A stretch of 64,000 nucleotides of DNA, taken from positions 538,765-602,764 of the forward strand of contig NC_017167.1 in assembly GCF_000219875.1 (NCBI RefSeq). The letters run 5' to 3'. Positions 9,996-19,189 of this stretch are shown one piece after another; the stretch's first letter is position 1, and each line of letters opens with the position of its first letter. A model generated the notes under the pieces. It worked only from the letters and a program-made list of their open reading frames with translations. It had not been told where the DNA came from and searched no databases. This DNA comes from Alicyclobacillus acidocaldarius subsp. acidocaldarius Tc-4-1 (GTDB lineage Bacteria > Bacillota > Bacilli > Alicyclobacillales > Alicyclobacillaceae). The position numbers and the translations under genes were made by a program.

Positions 9996-12869
9996 ATGCC
10001 ACAGGATTATATCCACGTGCGCGGGGCTCGCGTGCACAATTTGAAAAATATCGACGTCAAGATCCCGCGCGACAAATTCGTCGTGATCACCGGCCTCAGC
10101 GGATCCGGCAAATCGTCGCTCGCCTTTGACACCATCTACGCCGAGGGACAACGGCGGTACGTCGAGTCGCTCTCGGCTTACGCCCGCCAGTTCCTGGGCC
10201 AGATGGACAAGCCGGACGTCGACGCCATCGACGGCTTGTCGCCTGCGATTTCGATTGATCAAAAGACGACCAGCCGGAATCCGCGATCGACGGTCGGCAC
10301 GGTGACCGAGATCTACGACTATCTCCGGCTTCTGTTCGCGCGGGTGGGGCAGCCCTTCTGCCCCCATTGCGGCATCCCGATTCAGTCCCAGACCATCGAG
10401 CAGATGGTCGATCGCGTCCTTCAATTGCCCGAGCGCACCAGGCTCCAGGTGCTGGCGCCGGTGGTCCGAGGGCGCAAGGGCGAGCATCAGCGGGTATTCG
10501 AGCAGATGCGGAAGCAGGGCTTCGTCCGGGTGCGCGTCGACGGCGAAGTGCGCGATCTCGACGAGGACATCCAGCTCGAAAAGAATCGCAAGCACACCAT
10601 CGAGGTGGTCGTCGACCGCCTCGTCGTGCGCGATGACATCGCGAGCCGGTTGGCGGATTCGCTGGAGACGGCACTCGCCCTGTCCGGCGGCATTGTCGTG
10701 ATCGACGTCATCGACGGCGAGGAAATGCTGTTCAGTCAGAACGCCGCATGCCCGCACTGCGGTTTTCAGGTGGACGAGTTGGCGCCGCGCATGTTCTCGT
10801 TTAATAGCCCGTTCGGCGCCTGCGAGACGTGCACGGGCCTCGGCGTCAACCTGGAAGTGGACGAGCAGCTCGTCATCCCGAATCCGTCGCTGACCATTGA
10901 GGAAGGGGCCATTGCGCCCTGGAGCGGATCCTTCTCGAACTACTATCCGGAACTGCTGCGGGCCGCATGCAGAGCATTCGGCATTCCGACGGACGTGCCT
11001 ATCGCGGAACTGCCCGAGGAGGCCGTACAGCTCCTCCTACGCGGAAACGGCCAGCTCATTCGCTTCTCGTATGAGAACGACTTCGGCCAGCACAAGACCG
11101 CTCACATTCCATTCGAGGGCGTGATTCCCAATCTGGAACGCCGATACCGCGAGTCGACGTCCGAGTCCATCCGCGAATTCATCGAGTCCTTCATGAGCGC
11201 GAAGCCGTGCCCCGCGTGCCACGGCCGGCGTCTCAAACCGCAAAGTCTGGCCGTCCGCGTGGGCGGGAAAAACATCGCCGAGGTCACGGAGATGACGGTC
11301 GGCGAGGCGCTCGCGTTTTTCCGGGGGCTCGAGCTCTCCGAGAAGGAGATGCACATCGCTCGCCAGATTTTGAAAGAGATTGAGAGCAGGCTCGGATTTT
11401 TGCGGGATGTGGGCCTCGATTACCTGACCTTGGCGAGATCGGCCGGCACGCTGTCGGGCGGGGAAGCGCAGCGGATTCGGCTCGCGACGCAACTCGGCTC
11501 TTCCCTCATGGGTGTGCTGTACATCCTCGACGAACCGAGCATCGGCCTCCACCAGCGGGACAACGAGCGCCTCATCCGAACGCTCGAGCACATGCGCGAT
11601 CTCGGCAACACGCTGATTGTGGTGGAGCACGACGAGGACACCATGCTCGCCGCGGATCACATCATCGACATGGGCCCGGGCGCGGGCATTCACGGCGGCG
11701 AGGTGGTGGCGCAGGGGACGCCGGCCGAGATCATGGAAAATCCCGCTTCGCTCACGGGGCAGTATTTGTCCGGGCGGCGCTTCATTCCCGTTCCAGAGGA
11801 GCGGCGAAAGCCAGATGGGCGCTGGCTCGAGGTGCGCGGCGCGCGAGAGAACAATCTGAAGAACTTCGACGTCCGCATTCCCATTGGGCTCTTCACGTGC
11901 GTCACCGGCGTTTCCGGCTCGGGCAAGTCCACGCTTGTGAACGAGATCATCCATAAGGCGCTGGCGCGGGATCTGAACCGCGCGCGCGTCAAGCCGGGCG
12001 ATCACGACGTCATCTTAGGGCTCGAACACCTGGACAAGGTGGTCGACATCGACCAGTCGCCGATTGGGCGCACGCCGCGATCGAACCCAGCTACGTACAC
12101 GGGCGTGTTCGACGACATCCGCGACTTGTTTGCCGCGACGAACGAGGCGAAGATGCGCGGCTACAAGAAGGGGCGCTTCTCATTCAACGTGCGCGGCGGC
12201 CGGTGCGAGGCGTGCAAGGGCGACGGGATCATCAAAATTGAGATGCATTTCCTTCCCGATGTATACGTGCCCTGCGAGGTGTGTAAGGGCAAGCGGTACA
12301 ACCGCGAGACACTCGAGGTCACCTTCAAGGGCAAGAACATCGCGGATGTGCTCGACATGACAGTGGAGGACGCATGCGCGTTCTTCGAAAATATTCCGCG
12401 GATCCGCCGCCGCTTGCAGACGCTGGTGGACGTAGGGCTTGGGTACATCAAACTCGGCCAGCCGGCGACGACGCTCTCGGGCGGCGAGGCGCAGCGCGTG
12501 AAGCTGGCATCCGAGCTGCATCGCCGGTCGAACGGGCGCACGCTGTACATTCTGGACGAGCCGACGACGGGGCTGCACGTGGCGGACATCGAGCGGCTCT
12601 TGACGGTCCTTCACCGCCTGGTCGAGAATGGGGATACGGTGCTCGTGATTGAGCACAACCTGGACGTCATCAAGACGGCGGACTATCTCATCGATCTCGG
12701 CCCGGAGGGCGGCAGCCGCGGCGGTCAGGTCGTGGCGGCCGGTGCGCCTGAGGAGGTCTGCCGCAATCCCCAGTCGCACACGGGGCGGTTCCTCCGTCCC
12801 ATTTTGGAGCGGGATCGCGCCCGAATGGCCGCGCGCCGAGCAGTGGATCTCGAGGCGGCCTGCGACTGA
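9996..12869 (+). CDS. uvrA: Excinuclease ABC subunit A
   Basis: A 957-residue UvrA with two ABC ATPase modules. Walker [10 protein letters not shown] is near residue 31 and GVSGSGKST near 640; signatures [12 protein letters not shown] and [12 protein letters not shown] follow. Zinc-binding cysteine pairs appear at [17 protein letters not shown] and the C-terminal CEAC/CEVC cluster that contacts DNA. UvrA scans DNA for bulky lesions and loads UvrB. It starts 25 bases after uvrB and is presumably co-transcribed. Confidence 0.98.
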   Translation: MPQDYIHVRGARVHNLKNIDVKIPRDKFVVITGLSGSGKSSLAFDTIYAEGQRRYVESLSAYARQFLGQMDKPDVDAIDGLSPAISIDQKTTSRNPRSTVGTVTEIYDYLRLLFARVGQPFCPHCGIPIQSQTIEQMVDRVLQLPERTRLQVLAPVVRGRKGEHQRVFEQMRKQGFVRVRVDGEVRDLDEDIQLEKNRKHTIEVVVDRLVVRDDIASRLADSLETALALSGGIVVIDVIDGEEMLFSQNAACPHCGFQVDELAPRMFSFNSPFGACETCTGLGVNLEVDEQLVIPNPSLTIEEGAIAPWSGSFSNYYPELLRAACRAFGIPTDVPIAELPEEAVQLLLRGNGQLIRFSYENDFGQHKTAHIPFEGVIPNLERRYRESTSESIREFIESFMSAKPCPACHGRRLKPQSLAVRVGGKNIAEVTEMTVGEALAFFRGLELSEKEMHIARQILKEIESRLGFLRDVGLDYLTLARSAGTLSGGEAQRIRLATQLGSSLMGVLYILDEPSIGLHQRDNERLIRTLEHMRDLGNTLIVVEHDEDTMLAADHIIDMGPGAGIHGGEVVAQGTPAEIMENPASLTGQYLSGRRFIPVPEERRKPDGRWLEVRGARENNLKNFDVRIPIGLFTCVTGVSGSGKSTLVNEIIHKALARDLNRARVKPGDHDVILGLEHLDKVVDIDQSPIGRTPRSNPATYTGVFDDIRDLFAATNEAKMRGYKKGRFSFNVRGGRCEACKGDGIIKIEMHFLPDVYVPCEVCKGKRYNRETLEVTFKGKNIADVLDMTVEDACAFFENIPRIRRRLQTLVDVGLGYIKLGQPATTLSGGEAQRVKLASELHRRSNGRTLYILDEPTTGLHVADIERLLTVLHRLVENGDTVLVIEHNLDVIKTADYLIDLGPEGGSRGGQVVAAGAPEEVCRNPQSHTGRFLRPILERDRARMAARRAVDLEAACD

Positions 12870-12893
12870 GCGCCGGGAAGGGAGGAAGGGGCC

Positions 12894-13840
12894 GTGGCCA
12901 ATCCGCGGGGAGTGAGTGTCAGGCAACTGGTGCGCGATCTCGATCTGCACGTGTTCAACCAGGACGCGGATCTGGACCGCATGATCTACACGCGAGACAT
13001 CAATCGCCCAGGGCTGGCGCTGGCAGGCTACCTGCGCTATCACCCTGCGGAACGCGTGCAGATCCTGGGAAGAACCGAGCTGTCGTTTTGCGAGGTCTCA
13101 ACGAGAAGGAACGGGCTCTGCGGGCGTTTGCGTTTTGTTCATATCAGCAGACGCCGTGCATCATCATCACGCGCGGCGACACGCCGCCGCCGGTACTCTT
13201 GGAGGAGGCTGCCTCTCGCCGCATCCCGGTGCTCGGCACGCCCATGGTGACAACGCGGCTGACCGCACGCATCTCCAATTACCTCGAGGACAAGCTGGCT
13301 CCGGAGACTTTACAGCACGGCGTGCTCGTCGACGTATACGGCATCGGGATTCTCATCATCGGTTCCAGTGGGATCGGCAAAAGCGAGACGGGGCTTGAGC
13401 TCATCAAGCGCGGTCACCGGCTCGTCGCGGACGACGCGGTGGTGATTCGGCAGATCTCCGACGACTACCTCGTCGGCAGCGCGCCGCCGTTACTGCAGAA
13501 TCTCATCGAAATCCGCGGCCTTGGCGTCCTGAACGCCATGACCCTGTTTGGCGCCGGGGCCGTGCGGACGCACAAGCGCATCTCGATGGTCGTGCATCTC
13601 GAGGCGTGGCGAGATAACCACGCGTACGACCGCCTCGGCATTGAGACGGAGACCATGAAGATCCTGGACATCGAGCTGCCGAAGGTGACGGTGCCCGTGC
13701 GGCCCGGTCGTAACCTCGCCGTGATTGTCGAGGTCGCGGCCATGAACTTCCGCCTGAAGGGCATGGGGCTCGACGCGGCGAAGCAGTTTGCAGCGGAATT
13801 GGAGCAGATGATCGCTGCGCAATCGGAGGGAAGCGCTTGA
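12894..13840 (+). pseudogene. hprK: HPr/Crh kinase-phosphorylase, interrupted by an apparent -1 frameshift
   Basis: HprK phosphorylates and dephosphorylates Ser46 of HPr and Crh, controlling CcpA-dependent catabolite repression. The N-terminal domain reads from GTG 12894 to about 13088 (to TELSF), then continues in another frame from LRGLNEKER to the stop at 13840. Adding one T to the TTTT run at 13086-13089 gives one uninterrupted frame of about 315 codons, the normal HprK length. The kinase core is intact: Walker A GSSGIGKSET and the signature region EIRGLGVLN. A TTG at 13088 could start a C-terminal kinase-domain product of 250 residues. No canonical slippery heptamer is present, so a sequencing error or a real deletion are the main options. 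The GTG has gggagg upstream and follows uvrA by 24 bases. Confidence 0.85.
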
Positions 13841-13898
13841 GTGCGGCCAATAGACGCTCAGGAGGCAAACCGTCTACGGCGCAGGCAAGGTGAAAAGC

Positions 13899-13926
13899 AA
13901 AAGCGGCGGACATTTCCGCCGCTTTT
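13899..13926. terminator. Bidirectional intrinsic terminator between hprK and argS
   Basis: A perfect 12-bp stem, aaaagcggcgga with tccgccgctttt, closes a 4-base loop. T runs on both strands serve the converging hprK (+) and argS (-) genes; the distal arm overlaps the argS stop codon. Confidence 0.9.
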
Positions 13927-15625
13927 ACATTTCCTCCGGCGCCTCGATGCCGAGAAGGTAGAGGGATTTCGCGAGCGCTTCGCGCACCGCACGCGTGAGG
14001 GCCAGTCTGGATGTGCGCGCCGGCTCGTCCGCCTGCAGGATGGGGTGATCGTGATAAAAGCGGTTGAACGCGTGACACATCTGAAGGGCGTATCGGGCAA
14101 TCACGGACGGATCGTACGTGTCGACCGCGCGCTCCAAGGACTCGTTGGCCTGCGCGAGCAGGAAGATGAGCGCCCACTCCGCGTCATCCGGCTCGTAGCC
14201 TGGGTCCCATGCGACCCGATCCACCTCCGCCTTGCGCAGCACGCTCGACGCGCGGGCGTGGGTGTACTGGACGTAAGGCCCGGTCTCGCCGTCGAAATTG
14301 AGCACGTCCTCATACCGGAAGTCCACCTCGTGAACCCGGTACGTCTTGAGATCGTTGAAGATCACGGCTCCCACGCCGATCTGGCGGGCGATCGCGTCCT
14401 TATTTTCGAGCCCAGGGTTTTTCTCGTCGATGATGGCGCGAGCTTCTTCGATGGCCTTCTGCAGGACGTCTTCTAGGTAGACGACGTGCCCGCGCCGGGT
14501 CGACAGCCGCTGGCCGTTGAATTTCATCAGCCCAAATTGGACGTGCACGCAGTTTTTCGCGTAGTCGCGCCCCATGAGCTCAAGCACCTTGAACACCTGT
14601 TCAAAGTGCAGCTTCTGTTCCGCGCCCACAACATACAGCAGCGTGTCGGCGCCGAACGCGTGATGCCGGTAGTCCGCCGCGGCGAGATCGCGCGTGGCGT
14701 AGATGGACGTGCCGTCTGACTTGACGATGATGCAGGGCGGCATACCGTACGCGGACAAATCGACCACTTCCGCGCCCTGGTCTTCGACCAACAGCCCCTT
14801 GTCCCGCAGTTCCTGCACAATGGCATCCATCTTGTCGTTGTAAAAGCTCTCGCCGATGTAATGCTCGAACTCCACGCCCAAGAGGTCGTACACCTGTTTG
14901 AACGCGCGCAGGCTCTCGTCGATAAACCAGCGCCAGAGGCGCGTCGCCTCCGGATCGCCCTCCTCCAGCTTCTTAAACCACAGCCGCCCCTCGTCTTCGA
15001 GTTCGGGCGACGACTCCGCCTCCTGGTGAAACCGGACGTAGAGGCGGAACAACTCCTTGACCGGGTCCTTGCGGACTTCATCCTCATTGCCCCACTTGAG
15101 GTACGCCGCGATGACCTTGCCGAACTGCGTGCCCCAGTCGCCCAGGTGGTTGACGCCTTCCACCCTCCACCCGTCTTCGCGCATCATGCGCTTGAGCGCG
15201 TGGCCGATGATGGTGGAACGCAGATGTCCGACGCCAAACGGCTTGGCGATATTGGGAGACGAGTAGTCGATCACGGCCGTCCGCCCACGGCCTCGCTCCT
15301 CTGAGAACAGATTGTGCACGGATGCGATGGCCTGTCCTATCACGCGTTCCGCGAATGGGGACCGCGCCAGCCGGATGTTCAGAAACCCCTTCTCGGCCTG
15401 TGCGCTTTCCACGCCGTCGACGTGCCGTACGCGCTCGGCGAGCTCGTCCGCAATCTGCACCGGGTTCTTGCGCATCTCCCGCGCAAACGGAAAGCAGGGT
15501 AGGGCGAGATCGCCAAGCGCCGGATTCGGCGGATATTCGAGCATGCGGGCGATCTCGTCGACCGGCCGCGCGACGACGTCTGCAATCGCATGTGCGATGG
15601 CACGTTTGATGGATCTCACGTTCAT
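13925..15625 (-). CDS. argS: Arginyl-tRNA synthetase
   Basis: A 566-residue class I tRNA synthetase that charges tRNA-Arg. The N-terminal tRNA-contacting domain is followed by the HIGH-type motif in SSPNIAKPFGVGHLRST, where the first His is replaced by Gly as GVGH. The KMSKS counterpart is degenerate (NGQRLSTRRG), as is usual for ArgRS. The C-terminal anticodon-binding helices include DFRYEDVLNFDGETGPYVQYTHAR just before them. It is transcribed alone from an extended -10 promoter and ends in the shared terminator. No T-box leader is seen in the 160-base upstream gap. Confidence 0.96.
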   Translation of the reverse strand: MNVRSIKRAIAHAIADVVARPVDEIARMLEYPPNPALGDLALPCFPFAREMRKNPVQIADELAERVRHVDGVESAQAEKGFLNIRLARSPFAERVIGQAIASVHNLFSEERGRGRTAVIDYSSPNIAKPFGVGHLRSTIIGHALKRMMREDGWRVEGVNHLGDWGTQFGKVIAAYLKWGNEDEVRKDPVKELFRLYVRFHQEAESSPELEDEGRLWFKKLEEGDPEATRLWRWFIDESLRAFKQVYDLLGVEFEHYIGESFYNDKMDAIVQELRDKGLLVEDQGAEVVDLSAYGMPPCIIVKSDGTSIYATRDLAAADYRHHAFGADTLLYVVGAEQKLHFEQVFKVLELMGRDYAKNCVHVQFGLMKFNGQRLSTRRGHVVYLEDVLQKAIEEARAIIDEKNPGLENKDAIARQIGVGAVIFNDLKTYRVHEVDFRYEDVLNFDGETGPYVQYTHARASSVLRKAEVDRVAWDPGYEPDDAEWALIFLLAQANESLERAVDTYDPSVIARYALQMCHAFNRFYHDHPILQADEPARTSRLALTRAVREALAKSLYLLGIEAPEEM

Positions 15626-15658
15626 CCCCCTGTACAGTCCTCCAAAAGCGTCTATTCA

Positions 15659-15667
15659 TTATAGCAT
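15659..15667 (-). promoter_or_regulatory. Extended -10 promoter element for argS
   Basis: On the minus strand TGC-TATAAT, a full -10 hexamer with the TGn extension. It lies 34 bases upstream of the argS start codon. No good -35 is visible, as is usual for extended -10 promoters. Confidence 0.6.
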
Positions 15668-15688
15668 GTACAAATATCTTGAGGAACT

Positions 15689-15718
15689 TCGCCATTTCTG
15701 GCCCGCTGTGCTATACTT
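15689..15718 (+). promoter_or_regulatory. Promoter for the TPR protein gene
   Basis: TTCGCC (15689-15694), 18-base spacer, TATACT (15713-15718) preceded by TGC, an extended -10. It is divergent from the argS promoter about 45 bases away. Confidence 0.55.
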
Positions 15719-15812
15719 TTTCCACCAGTTGCGGGCGCGAGCAGCGCGTTCGCCCGATCTCGCCATGAAGTGCGTGTGCCGTTGAATGGTCGCAAAGGAG
15801 GCGCTGCACAAG

Positions 15813-17576
15813 GTGCAAATGGACAAACGTCGCCATCGCTACAACAAGGTGGAACGACCCGAGAACGTCATCGCGATGAAGCTGGACGCGTCCTACTTCT
15901 TCGAGCGAGGCATGCGCTTCTTGCAGCGGAATGATCTGGCGCGCGCGGTAAAAGCGTTTCAAAGAACCGTGGAGTACGAGCCCGACAATCCCGTTCATTA
16001 CTGCAACCTCGCGGGCGTGCTCGCGGAGCTCGGCGATTTTGAAGCTTCCAATGAACTGTTGCACTACGTGCTTGAGCATATGGATCCGCACATGTCGGAA
16101 TGCTGGTTTTATCTCGCCAACAACTACGCCAACCTAGGTGACTACGATGCGGCTGAAGAGCATCTCCTTCGCTACTTGGATGTCGATCCCGACGGAGAAT
16201 ACGCCGCCGAGGCGGAAGAGATGCTCTGCATTCTCATCGACGAGTTTGGCGGCGGCCGGGCGCTGGAGCGGCGCAGGCGCGAGGAAGCACGCGTGGAGAC
16301 GATGCAAGCTATCCAGGATGGGCGCTACTTTCTGGAAAACGGACAGTTTGAAGTCGCCGTGGAGTGGCTGGAGCAGGTGGTGGCGGCCGATCCAGCCCAC
16401 ATTGCGGCTCGGAACAACCTAAGCTTGGCGTACTATTACACGGGCCATTACGACAAAGCGCTGGCGATGGCCGAGAGCGTGCTCGAACGCCAGCCGGACA
16501 ACCTGCATGCGCTCTGCAACCGCGCGCTTTTGTTGCAACATTTCGGCGATGAGGAGCGGTTGCGGCGGGCGGTGGAGCCGCTGCAAAAGGTCATCCCCCT
16601 CCACCCGGACATCGCGATGAAAGTGGCCATCACACTGGGGTTCGTCGGCCGTCATGCCGAAGCGCTCGCGGCGTTTCGGCGGCTCGCGCGCCTCGTCCCG
16701 CCGGATCATCCTATGCTGCTGCATGGCCTCGCAGCTGCGCACGCAAATCTCGGGAACCTGACCAGTGCAGAAGTGCTATGGAGGCAATTGTCGCGACACG
16801 AGGACTGCGCACGCGTGGCGGACTATCATCTCGAGCGGGTGCGTCAAGCGCGGGCGGCGGGACTTGCGTCGGTGAGCGTCAGCTATCAGCTGGACATCCC
16901 GGTCGAGATGCAGCTCGCCGAGGTCCGAGACCGCCTTCAGACGTCGTCTCCGGACGAATGGAAGCGAGATCCTTTGCTTCGGGCATCCTTATACTGGAGT
17001 TTGCGCCATGGCGATCGCGAGGTGCGCCAGCGCGTCATTCGCGCGCTCGCGGTGGTCGGCGACGGGGATGCCGAGCAAGCGCTGAGGTCGTTTTTGACTC
17101 GATCCGACATCGACGCGTCGCTTCAGGAGCAAACCCTCGTTGCACTTAAGCGGATGGGTGCGAAGGGCCCAGTTCGAATCTGGCGCGCCGCGGGTCCCAT
17201 TGAGATGCGGCTGGAGGATGTGCGGCAGGACATCATCTTGGATTTGCAACCGCAGTGGCGAGAGGTGTGGGACCTTGCGGCGGAATGGCTCACCGCTCGC
17301 GGCCTTCGTGCCCTGGTGGGCCAAGCGCTTCGGTTCTGGCTCACGTACCTGTACGACGACTTGTTCCTCGACCTGCGCAAGCGGATTGTGAAACCCGAAA
17401 GTTGGGCAGCCGGTCTGTTGTACGTGGTGTTGCGTTACGCCAACGTGCCTGTTGTGCAGCGAGATCTCGCTGCGCAGTTCCGCGTTTCCGTGTCCTCGCT
17501 CAGCAAATGCAGTTCCCGCATGGAGCAGGTGGTGCTTCGGGCAGGATGGCGGGCGCGGCGGAGTCGCGAAGAGTGA
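15813..17576 (+). CDS. TPR-repeat protein with C-terminal helix-turn-helix-like tail
   Basis: A protein of 587 residues from GTG 15813, chosen because aaaggagg lies 11 bases upstream; an ATG at 15786 precedes that site and has none. Tetratricopeptide-like repeats fill roughly residues 20-320 (for example FQRTVEYEPDNPVHYCNLAGVLAELGDFEAS). Residues about 370-460 resemble HEAT-like helices. The end carries a compact segment (VVQRDLAAQFRVSVSSLSKCSSRME) that looks like a DNA-binding helix-turn-helix. No signal peptide, so cytoplasmic. Such proteins usually scaffold protein complexes; the partner is unknown and I recognise no named family. Confidence 0.75.
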   Translation: MQMDKRRHRYNKVERPENVIAMKLDASYFFERGMRFLQRNDLARAVKAFQRTVEYEPDNPVHYCNLAGVLAELGDFEASNELLHYVLEHMDPHMSECWFYLANNYANLGDYDAAEEHLLRYLDVDPDGEYAAEAEEMLCILIDEFGGGRALERRRREEARVETMQAIQDGRYFLENGQFEVAVEWLEQVVAADPAHIAARNNLSLAYYYTGHYDKALAMAESVLERQPDNLHALCNRALLLQHFGDEERLRRAVEPLQKVIPLHPDIAMKVAITLGFVGRHAEALAAFRRLARLVPPDHPMLLHGLAAAHANLGNLTSAEVLWRQLSRHEDCARVADYHLERVRQARAAGLASVSVSYQLDIPVEMQLAEVRDRLQTSSPDEWKRDPLLRASLYWSLRHGDREVRQRVIRALAVVGDGDAEQALRSFLTRSDIDASLQEQTLVALKRMGAKGPVRIWRAAGPIEMRLEDVRQDIILDLQPQWREVWDLAAEWLTARGLRALVGQALRFWLTYLYDDLFLDLRKRIVKPESWAAGLLYVVLRYANVPVVQRDLAAQFRVSVSSLSKCSSRMEQVVLRAGWRARRSREE

Positions 17577-17697
17577 CGGATGGCGGGAAATGTTCGGCGG
17601 TCATCAGAATTTCACGAGGATGTAACACAGATGAAACATGTGCGGTCTACTCTAAAGGCGTAGCACATTTGACCCCCTTTTGATATAGAGGTTCTTG

Positions 17698-17727
17698 GGC
17701 ACTCGGATTCCGGGTGCCGCTTTTTTT
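17698..17727 (+). terminator. Intrinsic terminator after the TPR protein gene
   Basis: A 9-bp stem (ggcactcgg with ccgggtgcc, one G-U) and a T7 tract, about 120 bases after the TPR gene stop. The sequence between the stop and this hairpin (17577-17697) holds nothing recognisable. Confidence 0.85.
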
Positions 17728-17752
17728 GTGTAGAACGCATCCCTGGTATACT
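17726..17752 (+). promoter_or_regulatory. Promoter for the Nudix-rapZ-yvcK-whiA cluster
   Basis: TTGTGT (17726-17731), 15-base spacer, TATACT (17747-17752) preceded by TGG, an extended -10. It lies 44 bases before the proposed TTG start of the Nudix gene. Confidence 0.55.
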
Positions 17753-17795
17753 TTTGGCGGAGCATGCTATGCTGTTCACAAATGGGGTGGGCGCC

Positions 17796-18323
17796 TTGCA
17801 GGTGATTGTCAACTGCTATGCACCGTTTGACGGCGGGTTCGTGATGTTGCGCAAACCGCGCCGCGGATGGTGGTACCTGCCGGGCGGCAAGGTCGAACCA
17901 GGCGAGTCGTGGCGACTCGCGGCCATGCGCGAGTTCACCGAAGAAACAGGTTTGGAGCTCGAGGACGCCCATCTTCGCGGAGTGTATGAGATTTACATCG
18001 CCGCGGGCAACGAGGAAGGCGAGAAGCGGCGCCTCATCGCCCAGTTCGTCGGGCGAGGGGCCTCGGGAATCCTCCGAACCGTCCATCGAGAAGGCACGCT
18101 TGCCATCGTGACGAAGCGGGAACTCCCGCGCCTGCCCATGGACGAAGGAGATCGCCTCATGCTTTTGCATGCCATTGCCGCCGAGGAGCACGGTGATGAT
18201 AGGGTGTTCTTTGGGAGCTTCTCGTACGACGCGGATCACCGTCTGCTTCGTCATGAAATGGATCCGGAGGGCTATCCACTGGAACCGCTGTTTGCGCGCA
18301 GCCAAGAGGGGGATGTGCTGTGA
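17796..18323 (+). CDS. yvcI: Nudix hydrolase, YvcI-like
   Basis: A 175-residue Nudix hydrolase. The Nudix box reads GGKVEPGESWRLAAMREFTEETG, shown here as G-x5-E-x7-REFTEET-G with the REXXEE core intact, so it should cleave a nucleoside-diphosphate-linked substrate. Start TTG 17796 is chosen because ggggtgg sits 5 bases upstream and the protein then begins MQVIVNC, like Bacillus YvcI. It is the first gene of the conserved yvcI-rapZ-yvcK-whiA-crh cluster; its stop overlaps the rapZ GTG in GTGA. The true substrate is unknown. Confidence 0.82.
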   Translation: MQVIVNCYAPFDGGFVMLRKPRRGWWYLPGGKVEPGESWRLAAMREFTEETGLELEDAHLRGVYEIYIAAGNEEGEKRRLIAQFVGRGASGILRTVHREGTLAIVTKRELPRLPMDEGDRLMLLHAIAAEEHGDDRVFFGSFSYDADHRLLRHEMDPEGYPLEPLFARSQEGDVL

Positions 18324-19186
18324 CCAACCGCTTGCAGGCGATTGTGCTGACCGGCATGTCAGGCGCGGGTAAGTCCACTGCGATGCAGGCGTTCGAAGAT
18401 TTCGGTTTTTTCTGCGTCGACAACTTGCCGCCTGCGCTCATGCCGCGGCTCATCGACATGGCCGAGCACGCGTCTGGCAAGCTAAGCAAGATGGCGTTTG
18501 GCTGTGATCTGCGCGGTGGTGAACTGTTCGAGCCTCTATTGATGACCGTCCAGGAAATCAAAGAACGCAAGGACGTCACCGTGACGCTCGTGTTTCTCGA
18601 CGCGGACGACGCGACGCTCGTGAGGCGCTACAAGGCGTCGCGCCGCCGCCACCCGCTTTCGATGGGCGGCAGGTTGCTCGAGAGCATCCAGGCTGAGCGG
18701 CAGAAACTCGCGGGCGTGCGGCAGGCGGCCGACGTCGTGATTGACACGTCGAACCTATCCGCCAATCAACTCAAGCAGGAATTGAGCCGCCGGTTTGTCG
18801 ACCATGCGATGCGCCTTCCGGTCCACGTGGTGTCGTTTGGGTTCAAGTTCGGTGTGCCGCTCGATGCAGACATGGTGTTCGACGTGCGGTTTTTGCCGAA
18901 TCCCCACTACCTCGATCATCTGCGGCCTTACACCGGAGAAGACGAACCGGTGTACAATTACGTCATGCAGTGGCCGCAGACACAGGCTTTCTTGAAGAAG
19001 GCGGAGGATATGCTCGACTTTCTCATCCCGGAATTTCAGCGGGAAGGGAAGAGCCATCTCGTCATCGGCGTGGGTTGTACGGGTGGCAAGCATCGCTCCG
19101 TAGCGGTCGCGAAGCACATCGCCGAACATCTTCGAGAGATCGCCGTGGTTGATCTCACGCACCGGGATTTCAGGCGGGAGGACTAG
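18320..19186 (+). CDS. rapZ: RNase adapter / nucleotide-binding protein RapZ (YvcJ)
   Basis: A 288-residue RapZ/YvcJ protein. A P-loop GMSGAGKST lies near residues 11-19. The C-terminal half has the conserved VSFGFKFGVPLDADMVFDVRFLPNP region and GVGCTGGKHRSVAVA. In E. coli RapZ guides RNase E to GlmZ; in Bacillus YvcJ hydrolyses GTP and affects competence. The GTG start overlaps the Nudix stop by four bases and yvcK follows after 3 bases, so the cluster is tightly coupled. Confidence 0.95.
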   Translation: MTNRLQAIVLTGMSGAGKSTAMQAFEDFGFFCVDNLPPALMPRLIDMAEHASGKLSKMAFGCDLRGGELFEPLLMTVQEIKERKDVTVTLVFLDADDATLVRRYKASRRRHPLSMGGRLLESIQAERQKLAGVRQAADVVIDTSNLSANQLKQELSRRFVDHAMRLPVHVVSFGFKFGVPLDADMVFDVRFLPNPHYLDHLRPYTGEDEPVYNYVMQWPQTQAFLKKAEDMLDFLIPEFQREGKSHLVIGVGCTGGKHRSVAVAKHIAEHLREIAVVDLTHRDFRRED

Positions 19187-19189
19187 CCC

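Noticed and set aside
10096-12005. Long minus-strand frames inside uvrA
   Set aside because: Antisense to a fully conserved gene. High-GC coding leaves open frames on the opposite strand.
15626-15785. Possible T-box leader before argS
   Set aside because: The gap contains two divergent promoters but no T-box core, and the transcribed leader would be under 40 bases.
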